Shown piece after piece: positions 51,428 through 60,362 of a stretch of DNA of 64,000 nt. The stretch covers positions 60,953-124,952 of the forward strand of contig CAZJQS010000008.1 in assembly GCA_964548175.1 (NCBI GenBank), given 5' to 3'. The notes beneath the pieces are model-generated. The model was not told the DNA's origin, did no database searches, and worked only from the letters and a program-made list of their open reading frames with translations. The translations under genes and the position numbers were made by a program. Source of the stretch: JANQPA01 sp964548175 (GTDB lineage Bacteria; Bacteroidota; Bacteroidia; Chitinophagales; Saprospiraceae). Each line of letters starts with the position of its first letter. Positions within the stretch are counted from its first letter, which is position 1.

Positions 51428-53890
51428 ATGTTTAACAAGGCATGTTACAGAACGTGGTTGTCTGTCTGCTGCCTTTCGGTCTTTGTTTGGCAAATAGGCA
51501 TCGGACAAGAAGACGGAAATAAGCCCGGTTGTCTACCTTACTCATTAACCCCGGCCGAAAAGCTTTTTTCGAAAGGTTCTCCTTTGGATCAGCCGAATAC
51601 GGAAACTCCACAAGTACATTATTTTTCTCCACCTCTTTCTTGGCCTTCCTCTAGCCCTGTTGCACAGGAGGATAACGCTGACTTAACCCTTCCCATAGTC
51701 GATTTGCCGCCTTTTACCCCGGCTCCGGCAACCAAAAAGTTCGCTGAGATGATCAGGGTGGAACAACCACTGGACGTCCCCTGGAATCAGCAAGTCCGGC
51801 TTTTTGTCACTGCCGCCGATGGTCGGCAATTTTCCTGTACCGGAACATTGATCGACGCGGCTCATGTCATCACAGCCTGTCACTGTGTATACGCATCAGA
51901 TAAAGGCGGATGGGCCAGGGAAATTACAGCAGTCCCTGCTTTCGGGCAAGGGCGGATGCCTTATGGTGCAGCGAGAGTGACCGAAGTGCTGTATTGGTCT
52001 GATTGGATAGAACGGCAAGATTACCAGGAGGATATGGCGGTGCTTCGCCTCGATCGTCCTGTCGGCGCCCTGACCGGATGGATGAGCTACAGCTATAATA
52101 CTGACCGGCAATTTTTTAGTAGTACCTCGTTCGATAACGCTTCCTATCCCTCGGCAGGGCCTTATGACGGGCAGCAACTCTACAACAGAAAGGGAACCTT
52201 TGACTTTTTCTATGGCGATAAGCTGGTATATCATTACAATCAAGGCTTTGCAGGGCAAAGCGGCAGCAGCGCTTTCGTGCGTGAAGGCAAACACAAGTAT
52301 ACCGTATATACCGTTTTATCTCACGGAACACCTGCGCCACACGCCTTCACCGGTCATGTACGGATTACCGAAAAGAAATACGAGAACATCCGGGCTTTTA
52401 TTCAATCCGGCAGGAGCAGCAGCCTGCCTGATCTTCAACCGCTGGCCCTGGAAGCTCCGGCCGGCAAATTCACTTTGGACGAAAAGCTGGACGCCTTTTC
52501 TTTTGTATTGTACAATAATGCTCAAAAAGACTATTCCGGAGACCTGGTCACAGTACTCGACCTCATCCTGCCTGATCAAAGCACTTATGAACTAGGAAGG
52601 GCTTCATTGACGATCGATAATCTGCCCGGAGGAGAAAGCAAAAAGGTCGAAGCGAAAAAGCTGGCCTGGAGATGGCCCTCATCGCTGAACCCAGGCGATT
52701 ATGCGTTGTCCGTTCGACTGGTTATCGAAGATGCGCAGCCTAAGAATAACCAGACAACAATTGAGGATCAGTTTTGGATAACTATTGATAAAGGCTTGGA
52801 GACGCCCTTTCTCGAGATCGATGTCGATACTTTTTCCTTTCCTTCAAATGGGGGCGTGGCCGGCATGCAAATCCGCTCCAACCAGCAATGGGAGGTTCAG
52901 ACTACCGCCTCCTGGATTGCCGTGAGCTCACCGGAAGGCTCCGGAGATGAGGCCTTAAATTTGAAAATCGAAAAAAACGAAAAAGGCGCTATGCGGACCG
53001 CTGAGTTGATCGTTCAAACCGAAATCCAGGAAAAGAGAATGCTCATCAAACAGAATGGCTGGTTGACAACGGATAGTATCCGGCTATATCCCGGATGGAA
53101 TCTCATCTCTGTGGACGTAGAGCCAGAAGATTCAGCCGTAGCGTTATGGACACAGAGATTACGACCTGGAAACCTGATCCAGATCAACGGGCTCGAGAAT
53201 GGACTGTATTCCTATTATCGCCCGGGCAATCCATTAGGCAATACTTTAAAATATTTTAAAAAAGGAGCCGCTTACTGGATTCAGGTGAAAGCCCTGGATT
53301 GGTTGGTGGTAGAAGGTAAGCCGATCGATCCTTCCTATCGCTCCACCCTTCTTCCAGGAAGGAACCTGGTGGCTTACCTGCCCGAAGAAGCGCAATCGCC
53401 TGAAAAATTTTTCAGCTTCTACCAGGAGAAAGGGCTCATCGAATTTATCATAGGCTACAAGGAAGGCAGGCTGCTCCGATATGATCCCCGGCGGCCTGGA
53501 AGCAGTAATTTGGTTAAGCTGGAAAACGGGCATGGATATTGGGTGGAATTAAAGCGCCAGTCCTTTTTTCAGGAAAGAAGGAATAACCTGCCGGATGAAT
53601 ACGTATTGTCTGCCGGCGCCACCAGCCGGATCGCCCCGGAGCTTCGCATTACGCCATTCCTGGCGGATAAAAGAATAAATATTCAGCTTCAGTCGGAGTT
53701 GGAGGGTACTTTATTGTTAATGTTAACCGATTTAAATGGCCGGATATTAAAGAGAGCAAAGCTTCCATTTACCGGTAAAGGCCATTCGGAGTTCCAGTGG
53801 AGTCTGGAAAAAATGCCTCCATCTGTACTGGTGCTTTCGGTTTTTTGGAACGGTCAACACATTGACAGCAGAGTATACCTAAACGACTGA
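51428..53890 (+). CDS. Secreted trypsin-like serine protease with BACON domain, T9SS-type
   Basis: 820 residues with a signal peptide. An S1B-like protease domain spans about 105-345: CTGTLIDAAHVITACHCV (His152, with TACHC in place of TAAHC), DYQEDMAVLRLD (Asp202) and GFAGQSGSSAF (Ser278). The order is trypsin/V8-like, and Cys137/Cys151/Cys153 may form disulfides. A CARDB-like segment follows, then a BACON domain around 465-545 (FSFPSNGGVAGMQIRSNQQW). Two GWN-type modules (PGWNLISVDV, PGRNLVAYLP) match those of the protein at base 1. The C-terminus (ELRITPFLADKRINIQL) resembles a type A T9SS sorting tail. It is expected to be secreted or surface-attached. Confidence 0.83.
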   Translation: MFNKACYRTWLSVCCLSVFVWQIGIGQEDGNKPGCLPYSLTPAEKLFSKGSPLDQPNTETPQVHYFSPPLSWPSSSPVAQEDNADLTLPIVDLPPFTPAPATKKFAEMIRVEQPLDVPWNQQVRLFVTAADGRQFSCTGTLIDAAHVITACHCVYASDKGGWAREITAVPAFGQGRMPYGAARVTEVLYWSDWIERQDYQEDMAVLRLDRPVGALTGWMSYSYNTDRQFFSSTSFDNASYPSAGPYDGQQLYNRKGTFDFFYGDKLVYHYNQGFAGQSGSSAFVREGKHKYTVYTVLSHGTPAPHAFTGHVRITEKKYENIRAFIQSGRSSSLPDLQPLALEAPAGKFTLDEKLDAFSFVLYNNAQKDYSGDLVTVLDLILPDQSTYELGRASLTIDNLPGGESKKVEAKKLAWRWPSSLNPGDYALSVRLVIEDAQPKNNQTTIEDQFWITIDKGLETPFLEIDVDTFSFPSNGGVAGMQIRSNQQWEVQTTASWIAVSSPEGSGDEALNLKIEKNEKGAMRTAELIVQTEIQEKRMLIKQNGWLTTDSIRLYPGWNLISVDVEPEDSAVALWTQRLRPGNLIQINGLENGLYSYYRPGNPLGNTLKYFKKGAAYWIQVKALDWLVVEGKPIDPSYRSTLLPGRNLVAYLPEEAQSPEKFFSFYQEKGLIEFIIGYKEGRLLRYDPRRPGSSNLVKLENGHGYWVELKRQSFFQERRNNLPDEYVLSAGATSRIAPELRITPFLADKRINIQLQSELEGTLLLMLTDLNGRILKRAKLPFTGKGHSEFQWSLEKMPPSVLVLSVFWNGQHIDSRVYLND

Positions 53891-53896
53891 TTTTTT

Positions 53897-53930
53897 GATG
53901 AAGGGCCTTTCGGCTCTTCATCCTTTTTTT
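53897..53930 (+). terminator. Rho-independent terminator
   Basis: GATGAAGGGCC (53897-53907) pairs with GGCTCTTCATC (53912-53922) with one wobble, loop TTTC, followed by a seven-T tract. Confidence 0.85.
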
Positions 53931-54120
53931 ATGCAGAATTTATTTTAAAAATAAATATATATCGAATCCTCCCTTTTGTAATGGCATTCTTCTCGAGAAA
54001 ACTTTATATTAGCGGACACACTGTACTTGCAATTTAAAGAGCAAAAGCTTTCAGAGTTATCACTACACTTCATTTTATCCCCCCTGCATCTGTTTGAACG
54101 ATATCAAAAAACACAATGCT

Positions 54121-55518
54121 ATGAGAATGAAAGCGATCATAGGCCTGGGGTTATTATTGTGGGTGATTTTATCGATTTGCGGGACTTCACTATCTGCTCA
54201 GACAGTGATGACCTTCAAATATGGAGAACGGGAAGAATATGAGGGGCAGTTGAAAGCCTATGTATTCATACTTGGACAGGACAGGGTGTCAAAAGAAAGG
54301 ATATCCATGCTGCTGACCGCTGAAAACCACAGTGTCGACCTTTCCAGATACGATCAACTGATGGTCGTATTACAGCTTACAGACTTTACATTAGCAGATA
54401 CTTCCCACTACCGGTCCTGCTGGTTGGAGATACCTCTACAGGCTTACTTCAACAAAAGGCCTCCCGGATTAGATTTGCGCTCTAAGACGGTTGTGGTAAC
54501 TATTGGTGACAAGTCTATCCCACAAGCAAGAGAGACGGCAGATATTCGCTTTACGCCTGCTGAAGGACTGAAAGGCACTACAGCCGGAAAGATCGATTTT
54601 TCATTTGATTTTATCTCCTCTCAATTCCCTTGGCGAAAGATCCCCTTTCGTCCGACTTTACCCTACATCCTTAAGAGCCATCTTTCGATCAGTGAAGCAG
54701 AAAACCCTGAAGCTTCAGGTGAGCAGCAGGCAGCCTTTGACGATGAATTGGATAATGATTATGAGCCGGAAAGTCGGCAAGGATCACCTTCTTTCGAAAA
54801 TCCTTCTGAAGAGGAAGTGGATTTAATGGCGGACATTCAGCAAGAGAATGACAGCAAAAAGGTACTTAGCCTCTGCGAAAAATACACCAACACTTTTCCT
54901 GATGGACATTTTACAGAGGAGGTCCTCTATAAACAAATTACTCATGCCTCCGGACCGGAAGATAAAAGAGCGTATCTGGAAACCTATCTAAGGATGTTCC
55001 CGGAAGGTAAATACCTTTTGAAAGTAAACGAGGCCGTCCTTGCCGAATTTCCTGAAATGTCACTGGATTACAAAAGTCCGAAAGGCGTATCCGGTAGGTC
55101 AAAGTCTGCAGTAGAGGTCGATTTTCAGGTTGCGGGCGGCATTTTAGCCATTGACAAGATCGAAGGAGGCCAACCTCCCTATCGTTTGGAATTCTATGAA
55201 GTCGATGATCCTGACTTCAAAAGTTATGTCTTATATATAGGTGAAAATCACTCCTTTCAGACTAACCTTCATGCGTTGCCTCTGGAAAAAGACAAATACG
55301 TTATCGGTCTTGTGGATGCCTCCCAATCAACCCTTTATCTCTCCAAACCTGTCAGCGTGAATCCTTCTGATCGGAAGCTCAGGGTGGAAGGGTCATTTAT
55401 TTTTATGGTTCTGGGTGGGGCAATACTGGCGGTTGCTCTGTCCTTATTGCTCATCAGTAATTTTTTCAGGAAAAAGAGAAGGAGAAAAAGAGGACATTAT
55501 TCCCGCTCTTACAGATGA
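54121..55518 (+). CDS. Hypothetical secreted protein with C-terminal membrane anchor
   Basis: 465 residues from ATG 54121; the TTG-initiated extension to 54094 lies before the signal peptide (MRMKAIIGLGLLLWVILSICG). The N-terminal ~150 residues are beta-rich (KAYVFILGQDRVSKERISML, later DIRFTPAEGLKGT). A middle acidic linker and TPR-like helices (KKVLSLCEKYTNTFPDGHFTEEVLYKQI) follow, then a beta domain and one transmembrane helix (FIFMVLGGAILAVALSLLLI) with a basic RRKRGHYSRSYR tail. Thus most of it lies outside the inner membrane. Family not recognised. Context is the secretion/surface cluster. Confidence 0.7.
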   Translation: MRMKAIIGLGLLLWVILSICGTSLSAQTVMTFKYGEREEYEGQLKAYVFILGQDRVSKERISMLLTAENHSVDLSRYDQLMVVLQLTDFTLADTSHYRSCWLEIPLQAYFNKRPPGLDLRSKTVVVTIGDKSIPQARETADIRFTPAEGLKGTTAGKIDFSFDFISSQFPWRKIPFRPTLPYILKSHLSISEAENPEASGEQQAAFDDELDNDYEPESRQGSPSFENPSEEEVDLMADIQQENDSKKVLSLCEKYTNTFPDGHFTEEVLYKQITHASGPEDKRAYLETYLRMFPEGKYLLKVNEAVLAEFPEMSLDYKSPKGVSGRSKSAVEVDFQVAGGILAIDKIEGGQPPYRLEFYEVDDPDFKSYVLYIGENHSFQTNLHALPLEKDKYVIGLVDASQSTLYLSKPVSVNPSDRKLRVEGSFIFMVLGGAILAVALSLLLISNFFRKKRRRKRGHYSRSYR

Positions 55519-56252
55519 TGCATGAATTGCCGCAAAACAGGTGGCTTCCTGGAATTAGGCGTGGCTAATGGTTCTCCGGAAATTCACTTTTTTACTTTTT
55601 TTTGTAACCCTGTATTTTTTTTACCGTATCTGAAAAGCAAGAGATCCGGTATTCACTTTCTTTCCCAAAACCATATTTCACCACGATTTAAGTATTTCTG
55701 ATTGTTAATATTCTATAATTTGAAGGCCTGCAATGATGTACGGCAGAAAAAATTGATTACTTTTGTGCAGGAAGGCAAAAAAAAAGAATAAGATATTATA
55801 CAATACTTCGCACAGCAAATCTTACATCTCAAACAGATACACAAGGCACAGCAATACAACCATCGCTGATTCCTTAGAAAAAAGTAGACACGTTAATTCA
55901 ATCGACTTCCTCAACAAAAAAAGGAGAAAAAAATTATACTTTTTGGCGATTAAAGTGATAAGCTTTTTTGCGGGCTTATAAGTTTAATTTGACCATACAT
56001 ATATCATAAAGTGGGGAAACTACGTTCATTTTCAAATTATTAACCAAAACCCGGCCCAAAACCAACGGAACAATTTAGTTGCGCTTAAAATTGAAAGAAT
56101 ACTATTAGTGAACCGATAAACATGTTGTATCCAAATTCCGTTGTGGCTGAACTCAAAGTCCCGAAAACAAAATCGATCCCTGACCGGGGATCAGCCTTTA
56201 GTTTGGAGTGGATAATTTCAGTCAAAAAACGATAAATTATATCCCATAACTA
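55519..56252. other. Intergenic region, 734 bp
   Basis: AT-rich, no supported gene. A 72-codon ORF at 55763 begins with TTG, is Lys/Arg-rich and lacks a signal, so it is rejected. TACTTTTG at 55758-55765 is a -7-like match with an imperfect -33 (ATG in place of TTG). The last ~230 bases are a long leader of the CHU_C gene. Confidence 0.45.
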
Positions 56253-58754
56253 ATGAGAAAATTAAGCCATACCCACGTGTTTGTAAAGGGAATAGCCTTG
56301 TTGCTGTTCACATTCTTTGCGTTCGCTACTCTCGACGCACAAAATATTCCGGAGGTTTCCAATTTTACACCAAGGTCGCTTTGCAGCAGCCAGTCTTTAA
56401 GAATACAAGGCTCAAAACTGGATATGATCAAAGGCATCCAGGTGGGTAATAATGTGGTGCCTAAAGCATTGTATGAAGCGAACCTGACCGCTACTATGGT
56501 GACCATCAGCAATTTGCAATTACCCAGCCTGCGCTCAGGTAATTATGATCTGATCATTTCCGGGGATGGATTCAGAGATACGATCGGAGAATTAACCATT
56601 AAAGTCCTGGAAGTCGAAATCGACATCCCCGACAGCCGAAATACAGTCTGCGAAGGAACTACCGTAAGGCTCGTTGCTTCTGTAGACCAGGTGTCCTATG
56701 AGTGGAGCAACGGCGCGACCTCCCGTTCTATGGAAGCGATCGTCACTGAAGAGACTACCTTTTCCCTAACGATAACCGACAGCGATGGTTGTCAGGCTAC
56801 TGCCGAACAAAGAGTATTCACCCTTCCCAATCCTACCGCCAGTATTTCTGTTTCTCCCGCTACTGAAGTTTGCGCAGGCCAGGAGGTGACCCTTACCTCC
56901 AGCCCGGCCGATCGCTACTTTTGGTCTACCGGTGATGAGACCAGGACCATTACTCAACGGCCTACAGAAACCACCACCTATGAACTGGAAGTGGAAGGCG
57001 CCAATGGGTGCCGAACCACCACAGAAGTAGACATAAAGACCACTCCCGGTCCTGATGTCCGGATCACCGGCCCTACGGATGTATGTGCAGGAGAACCCTT
57101 TACTTTAACAGCCAGCGGAGGAACTTCCTATGAATGGCATGACGGTGAAAGGACCCCTTCCATCAACCTGGTGCTTGATCAGAACAAAACCTATACTGTT
57201 AAAGCCAAAAACAGTGAAGGTTGTGAAGCAGAGGCTAGCATCGATATCTCGGTAAAGTCCGGCCCCGGAGAGGTCTCCATCAACGGCCCTTCAGAGATCT
57301 GCAAAGGCCAGGTCGTTCAACTGAGCGTCCCCACCAGTCGAAACTGGACGTACAAGTGGAGCCAGAGCGCCATGGGAAGCATCCTGTCCACTGTAAATGT
57401 ATCTCCTCAACAGAATACAACTTATGGAGTAACCGTTACGGATAAAAATACCGGCTGTTTCGCTGAAGCTTTGCAAACCATCGAGATCAATAACACCCTT
57501 GCCTTTACCATTATGGGCCCGGATTCCGTTTGTCGCGGGGAAGAAGCCATGCTCTCTATCATCCAAAATGACAATTACCAGTACAAATGGAGTACCGGGG
57601 GCTCCGGAAATGAGGAAACGGTGGTTCCGATGGGCAATACCATATACAGCGCTACGGTTACAGATCCTACGCGAGGTTGTACAGGGGTGTCTTCCAAGCT
57701 GGTCAAAACCAGGGTAGTCATTCCAAAAATACACGGGCCCAGTGAAGTCTGCGCCGGCGAAACCGTCGAGCTGCGTGCAGGAGGTGGCGTACAGTACGTT
57801 TGGGGAGATGGCGGAACAGATGATACCATAAGGGTGCAACTCATGCAGACGACCGACTTTTTCCTTACGGTTACCGACGCAATCAATTGTAAGGCTGATG
57901 TTCGCAAAAGGATTGAGGTCTATCCGTCTCCTACACTCGAAATAGAGGGTCCCCGGGAGCTCTGCAGCGATGAGTCAATGGACCTGTTTCTGAATACTAA
58001 TGTCAGAGACGCCGTCATTACCTGGACATCGGACGGACGGCTTGGCGCTTCCTCGGGTAGCGGCCCAAATGGCAGCATGATCACCGATCGACTGAGGAAC
58101 GACTCCTCGGACGTTCAAACCACTACTTACACCATCAGGGCAGAAGCGCCGAATGGTTGCGGCAGTTCGGAAAAAAGAGTCACGATAACCGTTAATCCTG
58201 TAACCGCCAATTCCATCCTGCCTTTTGCCTATCTGAGCGTACTCACAGGGGATGAAATTAGCATTGAAACAGGAGTGACCAGCGTGGAATGGCGCCCGGT
58301 AAACATAGAGGGGTTAGTGGAAGGGGCCAGCTCAGGCTCCGGCAATACTTTCCAACAAGTCCTGACTCTATCGAGTTCAAAAAGCTGGGGGATCGTTCGT
58401 TATCAGCTGGAAACAACAGGCGGCAACGGCGGACTGGCTTGTTCTCAAGGCTCCCAGTTCCTGGATGTAAAAGTACTCCCTCGTTCTCTGGTCAATAATA
58501 TTTTCATTCCTAATTTATTTACCCCCAATGGTGACGGCGTTAATGATAATTGGGGCATCGAATACGTCTCCACGGTCAATCCGACGGACTACTTCATTAC
58601 CGTATTTTCTCGAAACGGAGGCATTGTATTGCCCGAAAGAAATCTGATCGAGGCTGCTTTTTGGGAAGCGCAGGGCGTTCCGGCAGGAGCTTACATTTAT
58701 TTATTGAAAGGCCCGGAAACGACTTATAAAGGTGCATTGACCATCCAAAAATAA
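56253..58754 (+). CDS. Ig-repeat surface protein with CHU_C (T9SS type B) domain
   Basis: 833 residues. A signal peptide (GIALLLFTFFAFATLDAQ) is followed by an IPT-like region and about seven ~85-residue Ig/PKD-like repeats. Each starts with a G-P-x-x-V/I-C segment (GPTDVCAGEPFTLTASGG, GPSEICKGQVVQLSV, GPSEVCAGETVELRAGGG) and carries a second Cys near DGC or NGC, suggesting disulfides. The last ~90 residues are the CHU_C gliding-motility domain (IFIPNLFTPNGDGVNDNWGI, then FFITVFSRNGG-like and GAYIYLLKG), which is the type B T9SS signal. The adjacent PorP/SprF gene is the usual partner. It is a surface adhesin or fibre. Confidence 0.88.
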   Translation: MRKLSHTHVFVKGIALLLFTFFAFATLDAQNIPEVSNFTPRSLCSSQSLRIQGSKLDMIKGIQVGNNVVPKALYEANLTATMVTISNLQLPSLRSGNYDLIISGDGFRDTIGELTIKVLEVEIDIPDSRNTVCEGTTVRLVASVDQVSYEWSNGATSRSMEAIVTEETTFSLTITDSDGCQATAEQRVFTLPNPTASISVSPATEVCAGQEVTLTSSPADRYFWSTGDETRTITQRPTETTTYELEVEGANGCRTTTEVDIKTTPGPDVRITGPTDVCAGEPFTLTASGGTSYEWHDGERTPSINLVLDQNKTYTVKAKNSEGCEAEASIDISVKSGPGEVSINGPSEICKGQVVQLSVPTSRNWTYKWSQSAMGSILSTVNVSPQQNTTYGVTVTDKNTGCFAEALQTIEINNTLAFTIMGPDSVCRGEEAMLSIIQNDNYQYKWSTGGSGNEETVVPMGNTIYSATVTDPTRGCTGVSSKLVKTRVVIPKIHGPSEVCAGETVELRAGGGVQYVWGDGGTDDTIRVQLMQTTDFFLTVTDAINCKADVRKRIEVYPSPTLEIEGPRELCSDESMDLFLNTNVRDAVITWTSDGRLGASSGSGPNGSMITDRLRNDSSDVQTTTYTIRAEAPNGCGSSEKRVTITVNPVTANSILPFAYLSVLTGDEISIETGVTSVEWRPVNIEGLVEGASSGSGNTFQQVLTLSSSKSWGIVRYQLETTGGNGGLACSQGSQFLDVKVLPRSLVNNIFIPNLFTPNGDGVNDNWGIEYVSTVNPTDYFITVFSRNGGIVLPERNLIEAAFWEAQGVPAGAYIYLLKGPETTYKGALTIQK

Positions 58755-58778
58755 TCCGATTAAACAATGTTTATACCC

Positions 58779-60281
58779 ATGAAACACATTTACACTACAC
58801 TGCTTTTCTCCTTCTTATTGTCCACAAGTTTCTTGTTTGGACAGCAAAACCCTCGCTTTGCTCATTTCCTGTTTAATGAAAGCGCCTTCAATCCTGCTAT
58901 GGCGGGAGTGAATAAAACCGAGATTTTTCTTTATCATCGCCAACAATGGTCGGGGCTGGATGACGGGGCTTTTACCAGCCAGCTGATCGGCGCCAGCGTC
59001 CGTCCTTTCGGCTTTTTGAATCGCGTCGGCTTCGGCTTATTACTCAACCTGGACCAGGCGCACATCATTAATAACGGTAATTATGGACTCACTTTTGCCT
59101 ACCGCATTCTAGATGGCGAAAGTATTCCGCACACCCTTTCTATAGGAGTACTTGGCGGGGTCATCAACAATCGTCTCGCTTACGAATCGGCTCAGATCAA
59201 TAATCCGTTCGATATCTTGCTTTTTGACCGTGGCGTTAATGAAACCGCTTTCAATTACGGTATGGGGATCGCCTACAGAGGGCAGGTCGGGCCGGGCATG
59301 CTCTCATTAAACGTGGCCAGCAATCAGTCCGCCAACGATCTGATGTTCGATAATCCCGAAACAGATTTCTTATACGGCCTGGAACGTAACCTGATCGCCA
59401 ATGCACATTATTCCTTCGCCCTGAATGACAAGATCAATATTGCTCCGGGAGTGCTGTATCGCAGACTGCTGGTCAACAGTGAGCTGAAAAACGATATCCT
59501 GGTCGGCATCAAAGGAGATTTTCTGGGGACAGTATCTGCAGGCGTTACCTATGCCACCGTTTCTAATTCCGTAGGGGTTGTCCTGGGTATTAACCTGGGC
59601 AAAGCTCAGACCTCCGGCGCCTTCGAAATGCCTATGGGCGCAGGCGCCGACCTGGGCATGACCTATGAGCTTGGCATAACGGCCCATCTGGAGAAAAAAG
59701 CCAGGGAAAAAGAAGTAGCCGTTAAGCCTGATCAATCCGGCCTGCCGCCAGTTGAGGAAGAACCGTCCGGGGAGATCACCCGCGCCAGGTTGATGCGGCA
59801 GTTACAGACCGTTGATAACAGGCCTTTTAGCATTAACATTGAAGTGGATAAAAATGCAAAAAATACAATCGTTACTTATCGTCTCGTTAACCTGTTCAGC
59901 GCTTATCAGGGCGTCCCTCAGATCGAAAACTTCATCAACCACCTTGTTGAGTTGAATAAAGAATGGGAAGCCATGGGCTACCAAAACCGTCAAACCCTGC
60001 TGACTTCCACCACTTATGAAAATGAACAGATCATGAACGCCATCATTGATATGAAATATAAAGGCGAATTCGGCCAGATCAACCGGGTGCCCTACCGCTA
60101 TAATAATGAAGCATCGACCATCACCATCGAAGAAAAATTGCTGAGCATTCGAGACAGGGAATTCCTGAAGCTCTATCGCTTTGTCAATGCGCTTCGCACC
60201 CATACAGATCAGGTCGATATACACATCAAAAGTAATCAGTCTGTATTCGAAACAGTTATTGAATTTAGACTGGAAAAATAA
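58779..60281 (+). CDS. PorP/SprF-family protein with extra C-terminal domain
   Basis: 500 residues from ATG 58779 (58767 is an in-frame alternative giving four more residues). A signal peptide (MKHIYTTLLFSFLLSTSFLFG) is followed by the family start QQNPRFAHFLFNESAFNPAMAGV and RQQWSGLDDG. The first ~310 residues form the outer-membrane barrel that anchors SprF-type secretion of CHU_C proteins; AGADLGMTYELGITAHL is its last strand block. A further ~180 residues (PFSINIEVDKNAKNTIVTYRLV, later EEKLLSIRDREFLKLYRFV) are absent from typical family members and of unknown function. It follows the CHU_C gene by 24 bp. Confidence 0.87.
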   Translation: MKHIYTTLLFSFLLSTSFLFGQQNPRFAHFLFNESAFNPAMAGVNKTEIFLYHRQQWSGLDDGAFTSQLIGASVRPFGFLNRVGFGLLLNLDQAHIINNGNYGLTFAYRILDGESIPHTLSIGVLGGVINNRLAYESAQINNPFDILLFDRGVNETAFNYGMGIAYRGQVGPGMLSLNVASNQSANDLMFDNPETDFLYGLERNLIANAHYSFALNDKINIAPGVLYRRLLVNSELKNDILVGIKGDFLGTVSAGVTYATVSNSVGVVLGINLGKAQTSGAFEMPMGAGADLGMTYELGITAHLEKKAREKEVAVKPDQSGLPPVEEEPSGEITRARLMRQLQTVDNRPFSINIEVDKNAKNTIVTYRLVNLFSAYQGVPQIENFINHLVELNKEWEAMGYQNRQTLLTSTTYENEQIMNAIIDMKYKGEFGQINRVPYRYNNEASTITIEEKLLSIRDREFLKLYRFVNALRTHTDQVDIHIKSNQSVFETVIEFRLEK

Positions 60282-60291
60282 TATCTTACCT

Positions 60292-60334
60292 TTAAAACGG
60301 AAAAGGATGCCGCCGGCATCCTTTTCCGTTTTAA
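60292..60334. terminator. 43-bp perfect palindrome acting as terminator
   Basis: 20-bp perfect arms (60292-60311 and 60315-60334) with a GCC loop; the right arm ends in CCGTTTTAA. It follows the PorP/SprF stop by 11 bases and lies before the subtilase start. It fits termination but is far longer than a normal terminator stem. Confidence 0.7.
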
Positions 60335-60362
60335 TTATGAACACATTAACCCAACACTCCTA

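Noticed and set aside
55763..55981. 72-codon ORF in the large space before the CHU_C gene
   Set aside because: TTG start, Lys/Arg/Asn-rich low-complexity product, no signal or homology by eye.
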